The notes below the pieces were generated by a model, which worked only from the letters and a program-made list of their open reading frames with translations, searched no databases and was not told the origin of the DNA. Shown one piece after another: positions 53,396 to 62,247 of a stretch of 64,000 bases of DNA. Numbering within the stretch: the first letter of the stretch is position 1; each line of letters starts with the position of its first letter. This DNA comes from Stutzerimonas stutzeri (GTDB taxonomy: Bacteria > Pseudomonadota > Gammaproteobacteria > Pseudomonadales > Pseudomonadaceae): contig NZ_JAMOIH010000001.1 in NCBI RefSeq assembly GCF_024448955.1, positions 310,001 through 374,000 on the forward strand, given 5' to 3'. The translations under genes were made by a program, and so were the position numbers.

Positions 53396-54928
53396 ATGCG
53401 CATCCCTCGGGACGACCTCAGTCCGCTTGCCCGCTCCGCAACCACCAAGCGAAATGCCGCGGCGTTGATGGGCGTATTGCTGATGAGCTGCTCGCTACCC
53501 TTGCTGGCTGACGAGCAGTCTCTGATCGACCGCGATGCGCAGAACAAGCGCCTCACCGAACAGTTGATGGCCAAGCCCAATCACCTCTCCCCCGCCCCGA
53601 GCGCGAAGTACAACCACATCATCACCTACGGTCAGTCGCTGGCTTCTGCCGCCGAAGGCTGGCCAGCACTGTCGAGACAGCCGGGCTACGACAATCTTAT
53701 GCTGGGCGATTCAACACGTTCGGCAACTTTCAGTGGCGATCGCTTCGTACCGGTCGGGGAAGCGGCGTTCAAGCCGCTCAAGGCGGTGGTGCAATTCAAG
53801 CGGGACCCCAAAATCATTCTCGACAACGACGCGGTAGCGAAGCTGGAAAAGCACGCCCAGGAAGAAGGCGAGTCCGTGGAAGTCGGCGCGCTGAACATGG
53901 CGCGCCGGCTGTATCTGGAAAAGCACCGCGTCGAGGCCGACCCCGAGCACCTTTTCGTCGCCAGCAACGCCGCCACGTCGGGACGTTCCATTGCGCAACT
54001 GTCCAAGGTTGGTGGCACCAACGAGTACCAACGGGTGTTGCAAGCCGTCGATCAGGCCAAGCAACTGGCGGATGGGGAAGGAGCGAGCTACAGCCTCAGC
54101 GCCTTGTTCTGGTTACAGGGCGAGTACGATTACGCCGAGGTTCAGGGTGGGATCAACGACAAGGAAAACTACAAGACAATGCTGCGCCAGCTGCGCGATG
54201 ACCTCTACGCCGACACCGCGCAGGCCATCGGGCAGCAACGTATGCCTGCCTTCATTAGCTACCAGACCGACGCCAAAACCTCGGTCGTGGACGGCACCCT
54301 CGACATCGGCATGGCCCAATGGGAACTGGCGCAGGAAGAGCCCAACTGGTATCTGGCCGGCCCGGTTTACCCCTACGTGGACAAGGGCACGCATCTGTCA
54401 GCCAACGGTTATCGCTGGTTCGGCCAGATGCTTGGCAAGGTTTACCACCAGGTCGCGGTCGAGCGCCGCAATTGGGTGCCTTTGTCGCCGCTTGGCGCCA
54501 CGGTCGAGGGACGTGAGATCCTCATCGATTTTCACGTACCGCATCCTCCGCTGACCTTCGAGGAACCCTACCTTGGCCATCAGGCGCGAATGATCGACGG
54601 CCGGGGTTTCACCATGAGCGACGAGCAAGGTGAGGTGCCGATCGAAAGAGTCGAGATCGCCGCCGGTACGATTGTGCGCCTGATTGCCGGACGCGACCTG
54701 AGCGGTACGCCGCGCATTCGTTACGCCAGCCGCGCGGTCGGCGGCGCTGGCGAACTGCGTGACAGCGATCCCACCCTGGCTGACGCCCACTACGAGTACC
54801 TGCCGGACGAAGGCATGTGGCCGGAAGCCAATATCGACACGCTGGTGGATGAACCCTACCCGCTGCATAACTGGAGCATCGCGTTCGAGATCGAGGCCAA
54901 GACCGACGAAGCCGCTCGAACGCGCTGA
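53396..54928 (+). CDS. Secreted SGNH hydrolase (SASA/DUF303-like carbohydrate esterase)
   Basis: A 510-residue exported protein with a signal peptide (AALMGVLLMSCSLPLLAD, about residues 22-39). The SGNH catalytic pattern is visible: Ser in ITYGQSLASAAEG (about 81), FWLQGEYDYAEVQGG (block with Gln/Asp, about 245) and the Asp-His pair in DKGTHLSANGYRWFG (about 330). The layout matches SASA/DUF303 carbohydrate esterases that remove acetyl groups. Residues 360-500 are a separate beta-rich domain. Length is larger than usual for the family. It may deacetylate an extracellular polysaccharide; no EPS gene is adjacent. Confidence 0.72.
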   Translation: MRIPRDDLSPLARSATTKRNAAALMGVLLMSCSLPLLADEQSLIDRDAQNKRLTEQLMAKPNHLSPAPSAKYNHIITYGQSLASAAEGWPALSRQPGYDNLMLGDSTRSATFSGDRFVPVGEAAFKPLKAVVQFKRDPKIILDNDAVAKLEKHAQEEGESVEVGALNMARRLYLEKHRVEADPEHLFVASNAATSGRSIAQLSKVGGTNEYQRVLQAVDQAKQLADGEGASYSLSALFWLQGEYDYAEVQGGINDKENYKTMLRQLRDDLYADTAQAIGQQRMPAFISYQTDAKTSVVDGTLDIGMAQWELAQEEPNWYLAGPVYPYVDKGTHLSANGYRWFGQMLGKVYHQVAVERRNWVPLSPLGATVEGREILIDFHVPHPPLTFEEPYLGHQARMIDGRGFTMSDEQGEVPIERVEIAAGTIVRLIAGRDLSGTPRIRYASRAVGGAGELRDSDPTLADAHYEYLPDEGMWPEANIDTLVDEPYPLHNWSIAFEIEAKTDEAARTR

Positions 54929-55115
54929 CCGTCCAGCACGACACTGGTCTCCGGCGCGCGACGCCTGCGCCCGGAGCACCGGCACGAGGATACGGACCGC
55001 CAGAATCAGGCAAGCACCCGGCAGAATCCGCCTAACACCCGCCATGCGTACTCACTAGCATTCATCTCACAGCACAGCAGTGCTGCATCCATGAATGCAA
55101 TCGGAGGGTCTGCGC

Positions 55116-55853
55116 ATGTCGAACATCAACGGAAAAGTCATCGCCATCACCGGTGCCAGCAGCGGCATCGGTGAAGCGACGGCGCGCCTGCTGGCCAGCC
55201 AGGGCGCGCGAGTGGTTCTTGGCGCACGACGGCTGGAACGCCTCGAAGCGCTGGCCGCCTCGATCAACGATAACGGCGGCAGCGCGGTGGTCCGGGCGCT
55301 GGACGTTACGAGCCGCGCCGAGATGCAGGGCTTCATCGACTTCGCCGAGCAGCAGTTCGGGCGCGTCGACGTCATCGTCAACAACGCCGGCGTGATGCCG
55401 CTTTCGAAGCTGGAGGCGCTGAAGGTCGACGAATGGGACCGAATGATCGACGTGAACATCCGCGGCGTGCTGCACGGCATCGCCGCCGGACTGCCGCTGA
55501 TGCAACGTCAGCGCAGCGGGCAGTTCATCAACATCGCCTCCATTGGCGCCTACGCGGTGAGCCCGACCGCTGCGGTGTATTGCGCGACCAAATATGCAGT
55601 ACGCGCCATCAGCGAAGGGCTGCGCCAGGAGGTCGGTGGCGACATCCGCGTCACGTTGATATCCCCCGGCGTGACCGAATCCGAACTCGCCGAGAGCATT
55701 TCTGACGCAGACGCTCGGTCGGCCATGCGCGACTTCCGCCAGATCGCCATTCCCGCCGAGGCCATTGCTCGCGCGATTGCCTATGCCATCGATCAGCCAG
55801 CCGATGTAGACGTCAGCGAGCTGATCGTCCGCCCGACCGCCAGCCCCTACTGA
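55116..55853 (+). CDS. SDR family oxidoreductase
   Basis: A 245-residue classical short-chain dehydrogenase: AITGASSGIGEATARLLASQG (NADP site), NNAGVMPLSKLE, the catalytic Ser in NIASIGAYAV and YCATKYAVRAISEG (Tyr-x3-Lys). GGAGGG lies 7 bases before ATG 55116, which decides this start over the longer frame from 55095. It is 10 bases upstream of the carboxymuconolactone decarboxylase-like gene, same strand, so they are probably co-transcribed and possibly controlled by the convergent AraC gene. Substrate unknown. Confidence 0.93.
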   Translation: MSNINGKVIAITGASSGIGEATARLLASQGARVVLGARRLERLEALAASINDNGGSAVVRALDVTSRAEMQGFIDFAEQQFGRVDVIVNNAGVMPLSKLEALKVDEWDRMIDVNIRGVLHGIAAGLPLMQRQRSGQFINIASIGAYAVSPTAAVYCATKYAVRAISEGLRQEVGGDIRVTLISPGVTESELAESISDADARSAMRDFRQIAIPAEAIARAIAYAIDQPADVDVSELIVRPTASPY

Positions 55854-55863
55854 GGAGACACCC

Positions 55864-56325
55864 ATGAATGGCAATGCAAGCAGAACCCTGATTGCAGCTG
55901 GACTGGCATTGCTCACTGGCTTATCGGCTGCCGCCTCCTGCGCAGCCGACGAGGACGAGCAGCACGAGCGAGGCATGAAGGTAATGGAGCGGCTTTCCGG
56001 TGGTGCCGGGCAACCGGTGCTCGAAGCCCTACAGCGGGACTATCCCTTTCTCGCCGAGGGCGTTACCGCCTACGCGCTCGGTGATGTCTGGGCTCGCCCA
56101 GGCCTGGACGATCGCACCCGCCAATTGGCGACAGTCGCTGCGTTCGCCGCGCAAGGCAACCTGCCGTACCTGAAGGTCCATGCCGGCTATGCGCTGCGGC
56201 TCGGGGTCACGCGCGATGAGCTGAAGGAAGTGATCTACCTGACCACCGTTACCGCTGGCTTTCCGCGCGCCATCGATGCGGCGCAAGCGCTGCGGGAAGT
56301 GCCGGACCCGGCAGCGACGCGTTGA
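55864..56325 (+). CDS. Secreted carboxymuconolactone decarboxylase family protein
   Basis: A 153-residue protein with a predicted signal peptide (LIAAGLALLTGLSAAASCAA), unusual for this mostly cytoplasmic fold. The CMD core is RTRQLATVAAFAAQGNLPYLKVHAGYALRLGVTRDELKEVI. The CxxC of AhpD-type members is absent, so a peroxidase role is unlikely. GGAG lies about 8 bases before the ATG. Paired with the SDR gene; the AraC regulator gene is convergent just downstream. Confidence 0.87.
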   Translation: MNGNASRTLIAAGLALLTGLSAAASCAADEDEQHERGMKVMERLSGGAGQPVLEALQRDYPFLAEGVTAYALGDVWARPGLDDRTRQLATVAAFAAQGNLPYLKVHAGYALRLGVTRDELKEVIYLTTVTAGFPRAIDAAQALREVPDPAATR

Positions 56326-56328
56326 GGC

Positions 56329-57249
56329 TCAGGCGATGCTGCGTAGCCGCGCCATGTCCTTGACCGGGGAGGCACCGAACAGCCGGCTGTATTCGCGACT
56401 GAATTGCGAGGGGCTTTCGTAGCCGACCCGGTAACCCGCGACCGACACCTCCATCCCTTCGGCCATCAACAACCTCCGAGCCTCCTGCAACCTGAGCTGT
56501 TTCTGGTATTGCAACGGGCTCATAGCGGTCAGCGCCTTGAACCGGTGATGCAGGCTGGAGCTGCTGAGATTGACCCGCCGCGCCAAATCCTCGATGCGCA
56601 GCGGCGCGACATAGTTCTGGTTGAGCCACTCGATGGCGCGGGTTACCCGATGCGACTGGCTACCCTGCAACGCGACCTCCTGCAAATGCTGGCCCTGCGG
56701 CCCGCAGAGCAGGCGATAGAAGATTTCGCGCAGCGCCAGCGGTGCCAGTACCGGAATGTCCTTTGGCTTATCCAACAAGCGCACCAGACGCAGGGTCGCG
56801 TCGAGCAACGGCGCGTCGATACGGTCCAGATACAGGCCGCGCCCTGGTGCCTCGTCCACTTCAGCGAGCTGGCCGGATTCACTGATCAACCCGGCGATCA
56901 CCGACGGATCGATGTCGAGCCTGATGCACAAGTAGGGCTCTTGCGGCGAGGCGCGCACTACGCAACCTCCCACCGGGAGCGTGACCGAGACCACCAGGTA
57001 ATGCAGCGGGTCATAGCAGTACAGCTCGTCGGCCAAGCGCACTTCCTTGCCACCCTGCACGATGATGCAAAGTGCCGGCTTGTGCACACCCCAGACCGGC
57101 TCGCCCGGCTCTGCGCAGCGAATCAAGTGCAGGGGATCGATGGCGGTCGGGTGCACGCCATCACCGTCGACGAAACGTTCGACTAGCTGCGCCAGCTCGG
57201 CGCGCTGCGCGCGGGTTTCATCGTCTGACGGAGCGATGAATGAATTCAT
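56329..57249 (-). CDS. AraC family transcriptional regulator
   Basis: A 307-residue regulator. An AraC_N-type sensing domain (about 25-190: VHKPALCIIVQGGKEVRLADELY) precedes the double helix-turn-helix: RIEDLARRVNLSSSSLHHRFKALTAMSPLQYQK and AGYRVGYESPSQFSREYSRLFGASP. GGAG lies 7 bases before ATG 57249. It is convergent with the SDR/CMD genes, an arrangement in which such regulators often control the neighbouring oxidoreductases. Confidence 0.92.
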   Translation of the reverse strand: MNSFIAPSDDETRAQRAELAQLVERFVDGDGVHPTAIDPLHLIRCAEPGEPVWGVHKPALCIIVQGGKEVRLADELYCYDPLHYLVVSVTLPVGGCVVRASPQEPYLCIRLDIDPSVIAGLISESGQLAEVDEAPGRGLYLDRIDAPLLDATLRLVRLLDKPKDIPVLAPLALREIFYRLLCGPQGQHLQEVALQGSQSHRVTRAIEWLNQNYVAPLRIEDLARRVNLSSSSLHHRFKALTAMSPLQYQKQLRLQEARRLLMAEGMEVSVAGYRVGYESPSQFSREYSRLFGASPVKDMARLRSIA

Positions 57250-57326
57250 GGGCAGGCTCCTGGATACGAAGGGAATCAGCGTAGCTGTTGTTGACCCGCT
57301 ATGCCGCCTGCCGCCAATTATCTTCC

Positions 57327-57350
57327 AAAAAAAGCCGGCGTTAGCCGGCA
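57327..57350 (-). terminator. Rho-independent terminator after the PA2169-type gene
   Basis: On the minus strand the stem GCCGGC / GCCGGC (loop TAAC) is followed by a run of T (complement of AAAAAAA), 20 bases past the stop of the four-helix gene. Confidence 0.82.
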
Positions 57351-57370
57351 ATTTTCGAAGCAATGCACGA

Positions 57371-57823
57371 TCAGCTACGGGCGCGTTCTGCGTCACGCAG
57401 CGCCTTGACCTGATCGTGGTTGCGTTGCACGCCCTGGAACTGGCGCTGAACCACCACGCGAATATCGGCTGGCAGGTCCTTTTCGAGCGCCTTGCGATAG
57501 CTCTTTAGGGCCACGTCTTCGCCACGCTCGCATTCGTTGAGAATCGCTTCGTCGCTTTTACCCGTGACCATTGATTTAAGGTCGACCCAGCGACGGTGCA
57601 TGTCTCCCGCAACGCTGGTGGAAGTCTCCGGATCACCGCCCAGGGTACGCACCAGTTGCTGCAGTTCGGCGGCGGCCGTGGCGCAGTCCTGTGCACGCTG
57701 GGTCATGGTGGTCTTCAGCTGGGGATTCTTAAGATCTTCGGCGCATTCGCGGAAGCCTTTCTCGCCGTCCTTGCTGGTTTCGATGAGGTCGTTGAGTACG
57801 GAAATGGTGTCTTTGGTATCCAT
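57371..57823 (-). CDS. PA2169-type four-helix-bundle protein (DUF2383)
   Basis: A 150-residue cytoplasmic protein: ISVLNDLIETSKDGEKGFRECAEDL, then four amphipathic helices with conserved Glu/His/Asp residues typical of ferritin-like DUF2383 proteins (ILNECERGEDVALKSYRKAL). These are common stress-induced proteins in pseudomonads, with no proven reaction. AGGAGG lies about 7 bases before the ATG. It forms its own transcript ending at the terminator at 57327. Confidence 0.93.
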   Translation of the reverse strand: MDTKDTISVLNDLIETSKDGEKGFRECAEDLKNPQLKTTMTQRAQDCATAAAELQQLVRTLGGDPETSTSVAGDMHRRWVDLKSMVTGKSDEAILNECERGEDVALKSYRKALEKDLPADIRVVVQRQFQGVQRNHDQVKALRDAERARS

Positions 57824-58042
57824 TGAACAATCCTCCTGGGGCTTGCTAAAACGGCCGGAAACAACACGGCCAACCTGTTAAGTCGACTGCCCCGCTTCGT
57901 CAAAGGTTCAGCCGATCTGCCGAGTGATCTGCCATCGACGCACTTCGACCAACCGTTTCGCGCTGGCAATTGTCCCAAGAATGTCTGCCGTCTCGGCAGA
58001 CACGCACATAACGCTGAGACCTCGCCGCCGAGCCTGCGAACC

Positions 58043-59674
58043 ATGCCGGAATACCTCGCCCCCGTTCCTCGCTGGGAACCGCACGAACGCCCATCCATGC
58101 CCGGTTCGCCGGCAATCCTGCTGCATCCGATGCCGATGCGCATCGCCTATGCCTGTGTTGCCGTGCTGGTCGGGCTAACCGGCGGCTTGGGCAACGCACT
58201 GTTCATTGCCAACCTGCCGAGCATTCAGGGCGACCTTGGCCTGACGCCGTCACAAGCCGCCTGGTTGCCGGCGGCCTACTTCATGGTCAACGTCTCGGCC
58301 AATTTGTTGATGATCAAATTCCGCCAGCAGTACGGCTTGCGTCGCTTCGCCGAGATCGGGCTGACGTTGTATGCGCTGCTGAGCATCGCTCACGTTTTCG
58401 TCGAAGGGCTGGAAATGGCAGTGTTCGTTCGCGCTGCCAGTGGCCTGGCGGCAGCCACTACCTCTTCCCTGGGGCTGTTCTACATGTTGCAGGCGTTTCG
58501 CAAGGCGGATCTGCCCAAGGGGGTGATTCTCGGTTTCGGCATATCTCAGCTGGGCACACCTCTCGCCTGGCTGATGTCGCCGGCACTCTTGGATCTGGGT
58601 GAATGGCACCGTCTCTACGTGTTCGAAAGCGGGCTTGCGCTTTGTTCGCTGGCGGCGGTGGTGGTGCTCAAGCTGCCCTTGGGCGAGCGCATCAAGGTCT
58701 TCGAGCCGCTGGACTTCCTTACCTTTGCCCTACTCGCCCCGGCGCTGGCGTTGATCGCCGCGGTGCTGGCCCAGGGCCGAATACTTTGGTGGACCGAGGA
58801 GCCCTGGCTCGGCTACGCACTGATCGCCGCACTGTTGCTGATGTGCACGGCGTTCATGATCGAACACCACAGACGTAATCCCCTGCTGCACACCCGCTGG
58901 CTCGGCACCGCTGAAATGCTGCGCTTCGCCTTCGGTGCCTTGGCGCTGCGTCTGTTGTTGTCAGAGCAGACCTACGGCGCGGTCGGCCTGCTGCAGACTT
59001 TGGGCATGGGCACCGAACAGCTACAGCCACTGTATGCAGTGATTCTGCTTGGGCTAAGCATGGGCATCGCTGGCAGCGCGATGACCTTCAGCCCCACCAC
59101 GGCGTTGCCGCAGATTTTGCTGTCGATCGTGTTGATCGCGGTCGCCAGCTTCCTCGACCTCGACGCCACCAACCTCACCCGCCCGCACGACATGTTCCTC
59201 AGTCAGGGCCTGCTGGCCTTCGCCAGTGGCATGTTCCTCGGCCCGCTGTTGATCACCGGCATCGGCAAAGCGCTGCGTAATGGTCCAAATTATCTGGTCA
59301 GCTTCATCGTGCTGTTCACCATGACCCAAAGCCTCGGCGGGCTGGCAGCGCCAGCGTTGTTCGGCACCTATCAGGTGGTTCGCGAAAAGTACCACTCCAG
59401 CCATCTGACCGAGCAGGTGGTGCCGAGCGATCCGCGTATCGCGCAGCGACTGCAAGCCCAGAGCCAGGCGCTGGCGCCGCGCCAGAGCGACCCTCAATTG
59501 CGCCAGGCACAGAGCGCGGCGCAGCTGAGCCAAGCGACCACGCGTGAAGCCAACGTGTTGGCCTTCAATGATGTATTCCGGCTGATCGGCATGCTCGCCA
59601 TCGGCGTGTTCGGCTGGACGCTCTATCACACATTGCGCCTCGCGCGGCAGAACAGGAACGCCCCGCCTCCATGA
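58043..59674 (+). CDS. DHA2-family MFS drug efflux transporter (EmrB-like)
   Basis: A 543-residue inner-membrane transporter with 14 helices. It opens ALFIANLPSIQGDLGLTPSQAAWLPAAYF, the DHA2 helix 1 motif, then LRRFAEIGLTLYALLSI and ILGFGISQLGTPLAWL. A C-terminal soluble extension of about 60 residues carries Gln-rich periplasmic/cytoplasmic segments before the last helix. Its stop overlaps the HlyD gene start (ATGA). Together with the next two genes it makes a tripartite pump. The start is tentative. Confidence 0.93.
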   Translation: MPEYLAPVPRWEPHERPSMPGSPAILLHPMPMRIAYACVAVLVGLTGGLGNALFIANLPSIQGDLGLTPSQAAWLPAAYFMVNVSANLLMIKFRQQYGLRRFAEIGLTLYALLSIAHVFVEGLEMAVFVRAASGLAAATTSSLGLFYMLQAFRKADLPKGVILGFGISQLGTPLAWLMSPALLDLGEWHRLYVFESGLALCSLAAVVVLKLPLGERIKVFEPLDFLTFALLAPALALIAAVLAQGRILWWTEEPWLGYALIAALLLMCTAFMIEHHRRNPLLHTRWLGTAEMLRFAFGALALRLLLSEQTYGAVGLLQTLGMGTEQLQPLYAVILLGLSMGIAGSAMTFSPTTALPQILLSIVLIAVASFLDLDATNLTRPHDMFLSQGLLAFASGMFLGPLLITGIGKALRNGPNYLVSFIVLFTMTQSLGGLAAPALFGTYQVVREKYHSSHLTEQVVPSDPRIAQRLQAQSQALAPRQSDPQLRQAQSAAQLSQATTREANVLAFNDVFRLIGMLAIGVFGWTLYHTLRLARQNRNAPPP

Positions 59675-60855
59675 GTGAAACCAAACGACCCGACGAAGAA
59701 GAAGCCTTGCAGACGGCTCAACCACCGCAGCCCTCAGCCGCGATGACGGACGCCGGGCCGGCACCGGACGATCCGCCGAAGACGATCAAACCGAGCCGCC
59801 GCTCGGTCATTCTGATGACGCTTGTCGCGCTGGCCGGCGTCCTGGCGATCCTCTATGCCTGGCAGCTGTGGCCGTTCACCGACCGTGTCGCGGTCACCGA
59901 AAACGCCTATGTGCGCGGGCAGATCACCGTGCTCGCACCGCAGGTCAACGGCTACGTTACCGAGGTGCTGGTACAGGATTTCGAGCAAGTCGCGCGCGGC
60001 CAGCCGCTGGTGCGCATCGATGATCGACAGTATCGCCAACTGGTCGAGCAGCGCCGTGCCGAGCTGGCCGCGCAGCGTTTCGGGCTAGAAAACCTCGAAC
60101 AGACCCTGGCTTCCAATCGCGCCACGCTGGCGTCACGCCGCGCCGAGCTGTCGGCCGCCGAAGCGGAGCTGCAACGCGCCCTGGCCGATGAAAAACGCGT
60201 CAACGAGCTGGCCGAACGCGGCTCGGTCTCGATTCGTGAGCGCGACCAGATCCGCGCCAGCGCCCGCGCAGCGGCGGCAAACGTGAAGCAGGCCCAGGCC
60301 GCCATCGCTATTGCCGAGCAGACGTTGAAGGCCAGCGAAGTCTCACGCGGCAGACTTCAGGCGCAAGTGGAGATTGCCGAAGCGGCATTGAAGCGGGCGC
60401 AGATTGACCTGGACAATACGGTCATCGAAGCGCCACGCGACGGCCAGGTCAGCGAAGTCACGGTGCGCCAGGGCCAGTACGTCGCGGCCGGCTCGCAGCT
60501 GCTCTATCTAGTGCCGGAGCAGCTTTGGGTGATCGCCAATTACAAGGAAACCCAGACCTTCGCCATGCGCCCAGGCCAGCCGGTGTCCATTGAGGTCGAC
60601 GCACTGGACGGTGCTCGCCTGAGCGGACGTGTACAGCGTTTGGCACCGGCCACCGGCTCGGAATTCAGCGTGCTACGTCCGGATAATGCGACCGGTAATT
60701 TCACCAAGGTGGTGCAGCGGATACCGGTGCGCATTTCCATTGATCCGAACCAGCCGTTGAGCCAACGCCTGCGACCGGGGCTGTCGGTTGTCACTCATGT
60801 GGATACCAGCCGCGACGCCACAACCGCCGAAACGGCAGCGGATGACAGGCGATGA
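59671..60855 (+). CDS. HlyD family membrane-fusion protein (EmrA-like)
   Basis: A 394-residue periplasmic adaptor with one N-terminal membrane helix (VILMTLVALAGVLAILYAWQL). A lipoyl half (ENAYVRGQITVLAPQVNGYV), a long coiled coil (about 130-250), the second lipoyl half (IDLDNTVIEAPRDGQVSEVTVRQGQYV) and a beta-barrel follow. It connects the MFS pump to the outer-membrane factor. It starts in the pump stop codon and overlaps the start of the outer-membrane subunit gene (ATGA). Confidence 0.95.
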   Translation: MSETKRPDEEEALQTAQPPQPSAAMTDAGPAPDDPPKTIKPSRRSVILMTLVALAGVLAILYAWQLWPFTDRVAVTENAYVRGQITVLAPQVNGYVTEVLVQDFEQVARGQPLVRIDDRQYRQLVEQRRAELAAQRFGLENLEQTLASNRATLASRRAELSAAEAELQRALADEKRVNELAERGSVSIRERDQIRASARAAAANVKQAQAAIAIAEQTLKASEVSRGRLQAQVEIAEAALKRAQIDLDNTVIEAPRDGQVSEVTVRQGQYVAAGSQLLYLVPEQLWVIANYKETQTFAMRPGQPVSIEVDALDGARLSGRVQRLAPATGSEFSVLRPDNATGNFTKVVQRIPVRISIDPNQPLSQRLRPGLSVVTHVDTSRDATTAETAADDRR

Positions 60856-62243
60856 ATCGTCAGTTTCGCGTTCCGGGATTGCTGTCGGGCCTGTTGCTGA
60901 TCACACTGGCAGGCTGCATGCCACCGCGCCAGCCGCTGCCGCCCGAAGCTGCATTTACCCCGCCCACGCAATGGCGCGACGAGGCGGCGCGCACAGCCGA
61001 AATCTCCGCGAACTGGTGGCGGGCGTTTGGTGATCCGCAGCTGACGACACTGGTCGAAGCGGCACTGGCACATAACACCGACGTGCTGATCGCCGCGTCG
61101 CGGGTCGAACAGGCACGCGAGCAGATCCGTCTGTCCCACGCCTCGCTGCTGCCCAATCTCGACGCGGTGCTGGGTGCGCAACGCACGCGCGAGCTCAGCG
61201 TACTCGGCATCGCCCATACCACGGCGGTACAGCCCTCGCTGCAGGTGTCTTACGAGCTGGATATCTGGGGCCGGCTGCGGCGTCTGCGCGAAGCCGCGGA
61301 GCTGCAATATCAGGCCAGCGAGGCCGAACGCGACGCGGTGCGCCTGGCCGTCGCCAGCACCACGGCACGCGCCTATGTCTCGCTGCTGTCGCTGGATCGG
61401 CAGCTGTACGTGACCCGCGAAACCATCGAGTCGCGCCTGCAGGCGCTGCGTGTCGCCGAGGACCGCGCCAGCCTCGGCTACACCTCGCAACTTGAACTGA
61501 CGCAGGCGCAGTCCGAATACGAAGCCGCAGCGCAGCTGCTGCCCCAGCTGGAACAGGCGATTCGCGAGCAGGAAAACGCGCTGCGTATGCTCACCGGAGC
61601 ACTATCGGGCACGGTGCAGCGCGGCGCCGGGTTGCTCGCGCTCGAATCGCCAAGCGTGCCCGCCGTGTTGCCATCGGAACTGCTGCGGCGGCGGCCGGAT
61701 ATCCATCAGGCCGAACTGCTGCTGGCGGCCAGCGACCTTAACCTCCAAGCCCAGCGCGACCGCTTTTTGCCACAGGTGCAGGTGTCAGCCAGCCTCGGCC
61801 AGCTGTTCGTCAATTCACTCGATTACGACCCGGTCCGCGTCTGGGATATCGGTGCGAGCGTGCTGGCACCGATCTTCGACGCCGGGCGCCTGGAAGCGGG
61901 CGTGAACATCGCAGTCGCGCAACGCAATGAAGCGGCCTTCGCCTATCGCGCGATTGCGCTGGAGGCATTCGCGGAGGTCGAAAACAGCCTTTCGGCGGTG
62001 GGCAATCTGCGGCAGCAGATCGAGCGCGTCGAGGCTCGCCGCGCAGTTCTTGAGCGCTCGCTGACCTTCGCTGAGGATCGGTACCGCGCAGGCTATTCGT
62101 CCTATCTGGAAACCCTCGACGCCCAGCGCAACCTGTTCAACACCGAGCTGACCGCCGTGCAACTGCGCGAAAGCCAGCTCAATGCGCTGATCAGCCTTTA
62201 TCAGGTACTCGGCGGTGGTTGGCAGGCCACCGCCGAGCGTTGA
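60852..62243 (+). CDS. Outer-membrane efflux subunit (NodT/OprM family lipoprotein)
   Basis: A 463-residue TolC-like lipoprotein with a lipobox (LLLITLAGC, Cys about 18). Two tandem OEP repeats follow, with NWWRAFGDPQLTTLVEAALAHNTDV and VSYELDIWGRLRRL in the first and LRRRPDIHQAELLLAASDLNL in the second. The terminal block is AGYSSYLETLDAQRNLF. It completes the pump, so drugs or toxic anions are moved across both membranes. Last gene of the three-gene operon; the PepSY gene is convergent four bases away. Confidence 0.95.
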   Translation: MNRQFRVPGLLSGLLLITLAGCMPPRQPLPPEAAFTPPTQWRDEAARTAEISANWWRAFGDPQLTTLVEAALAHNTDVLIAASRVEQAREQIRLSHASLLPNLDAVLGAQRTRELSVLGIAHTTAVQPSLQVSYELDIWGRLRRLREAAELQYQASEAERDAVRLAVASTTARAYVSLLSLDRQLYVTRETIESRLQALRVAEDRASLGYTSQLELTQAQSEYEAAAQLLPQLEQAIREQENALRMLTGALSGTVQRGAGLLALESPSVPAVLPSELLRRRPDIHQAELLLAASDLNLQAQRDRFLPQVQVSASLGQLFVNSLDYDPVRVWDIGASVLAPIFDAGRLEAGVNIAVAQRNEAAFAYRAIALEAFAEVENSLSAVGNLRQQIERVEARRAVLERSLTFAEDRYRAGYSSYLETLDAQRNLFNTELTAVQLRESQLNALISLYQVLGGGWQATAER

Positions 62244-62247
62244 AGGC

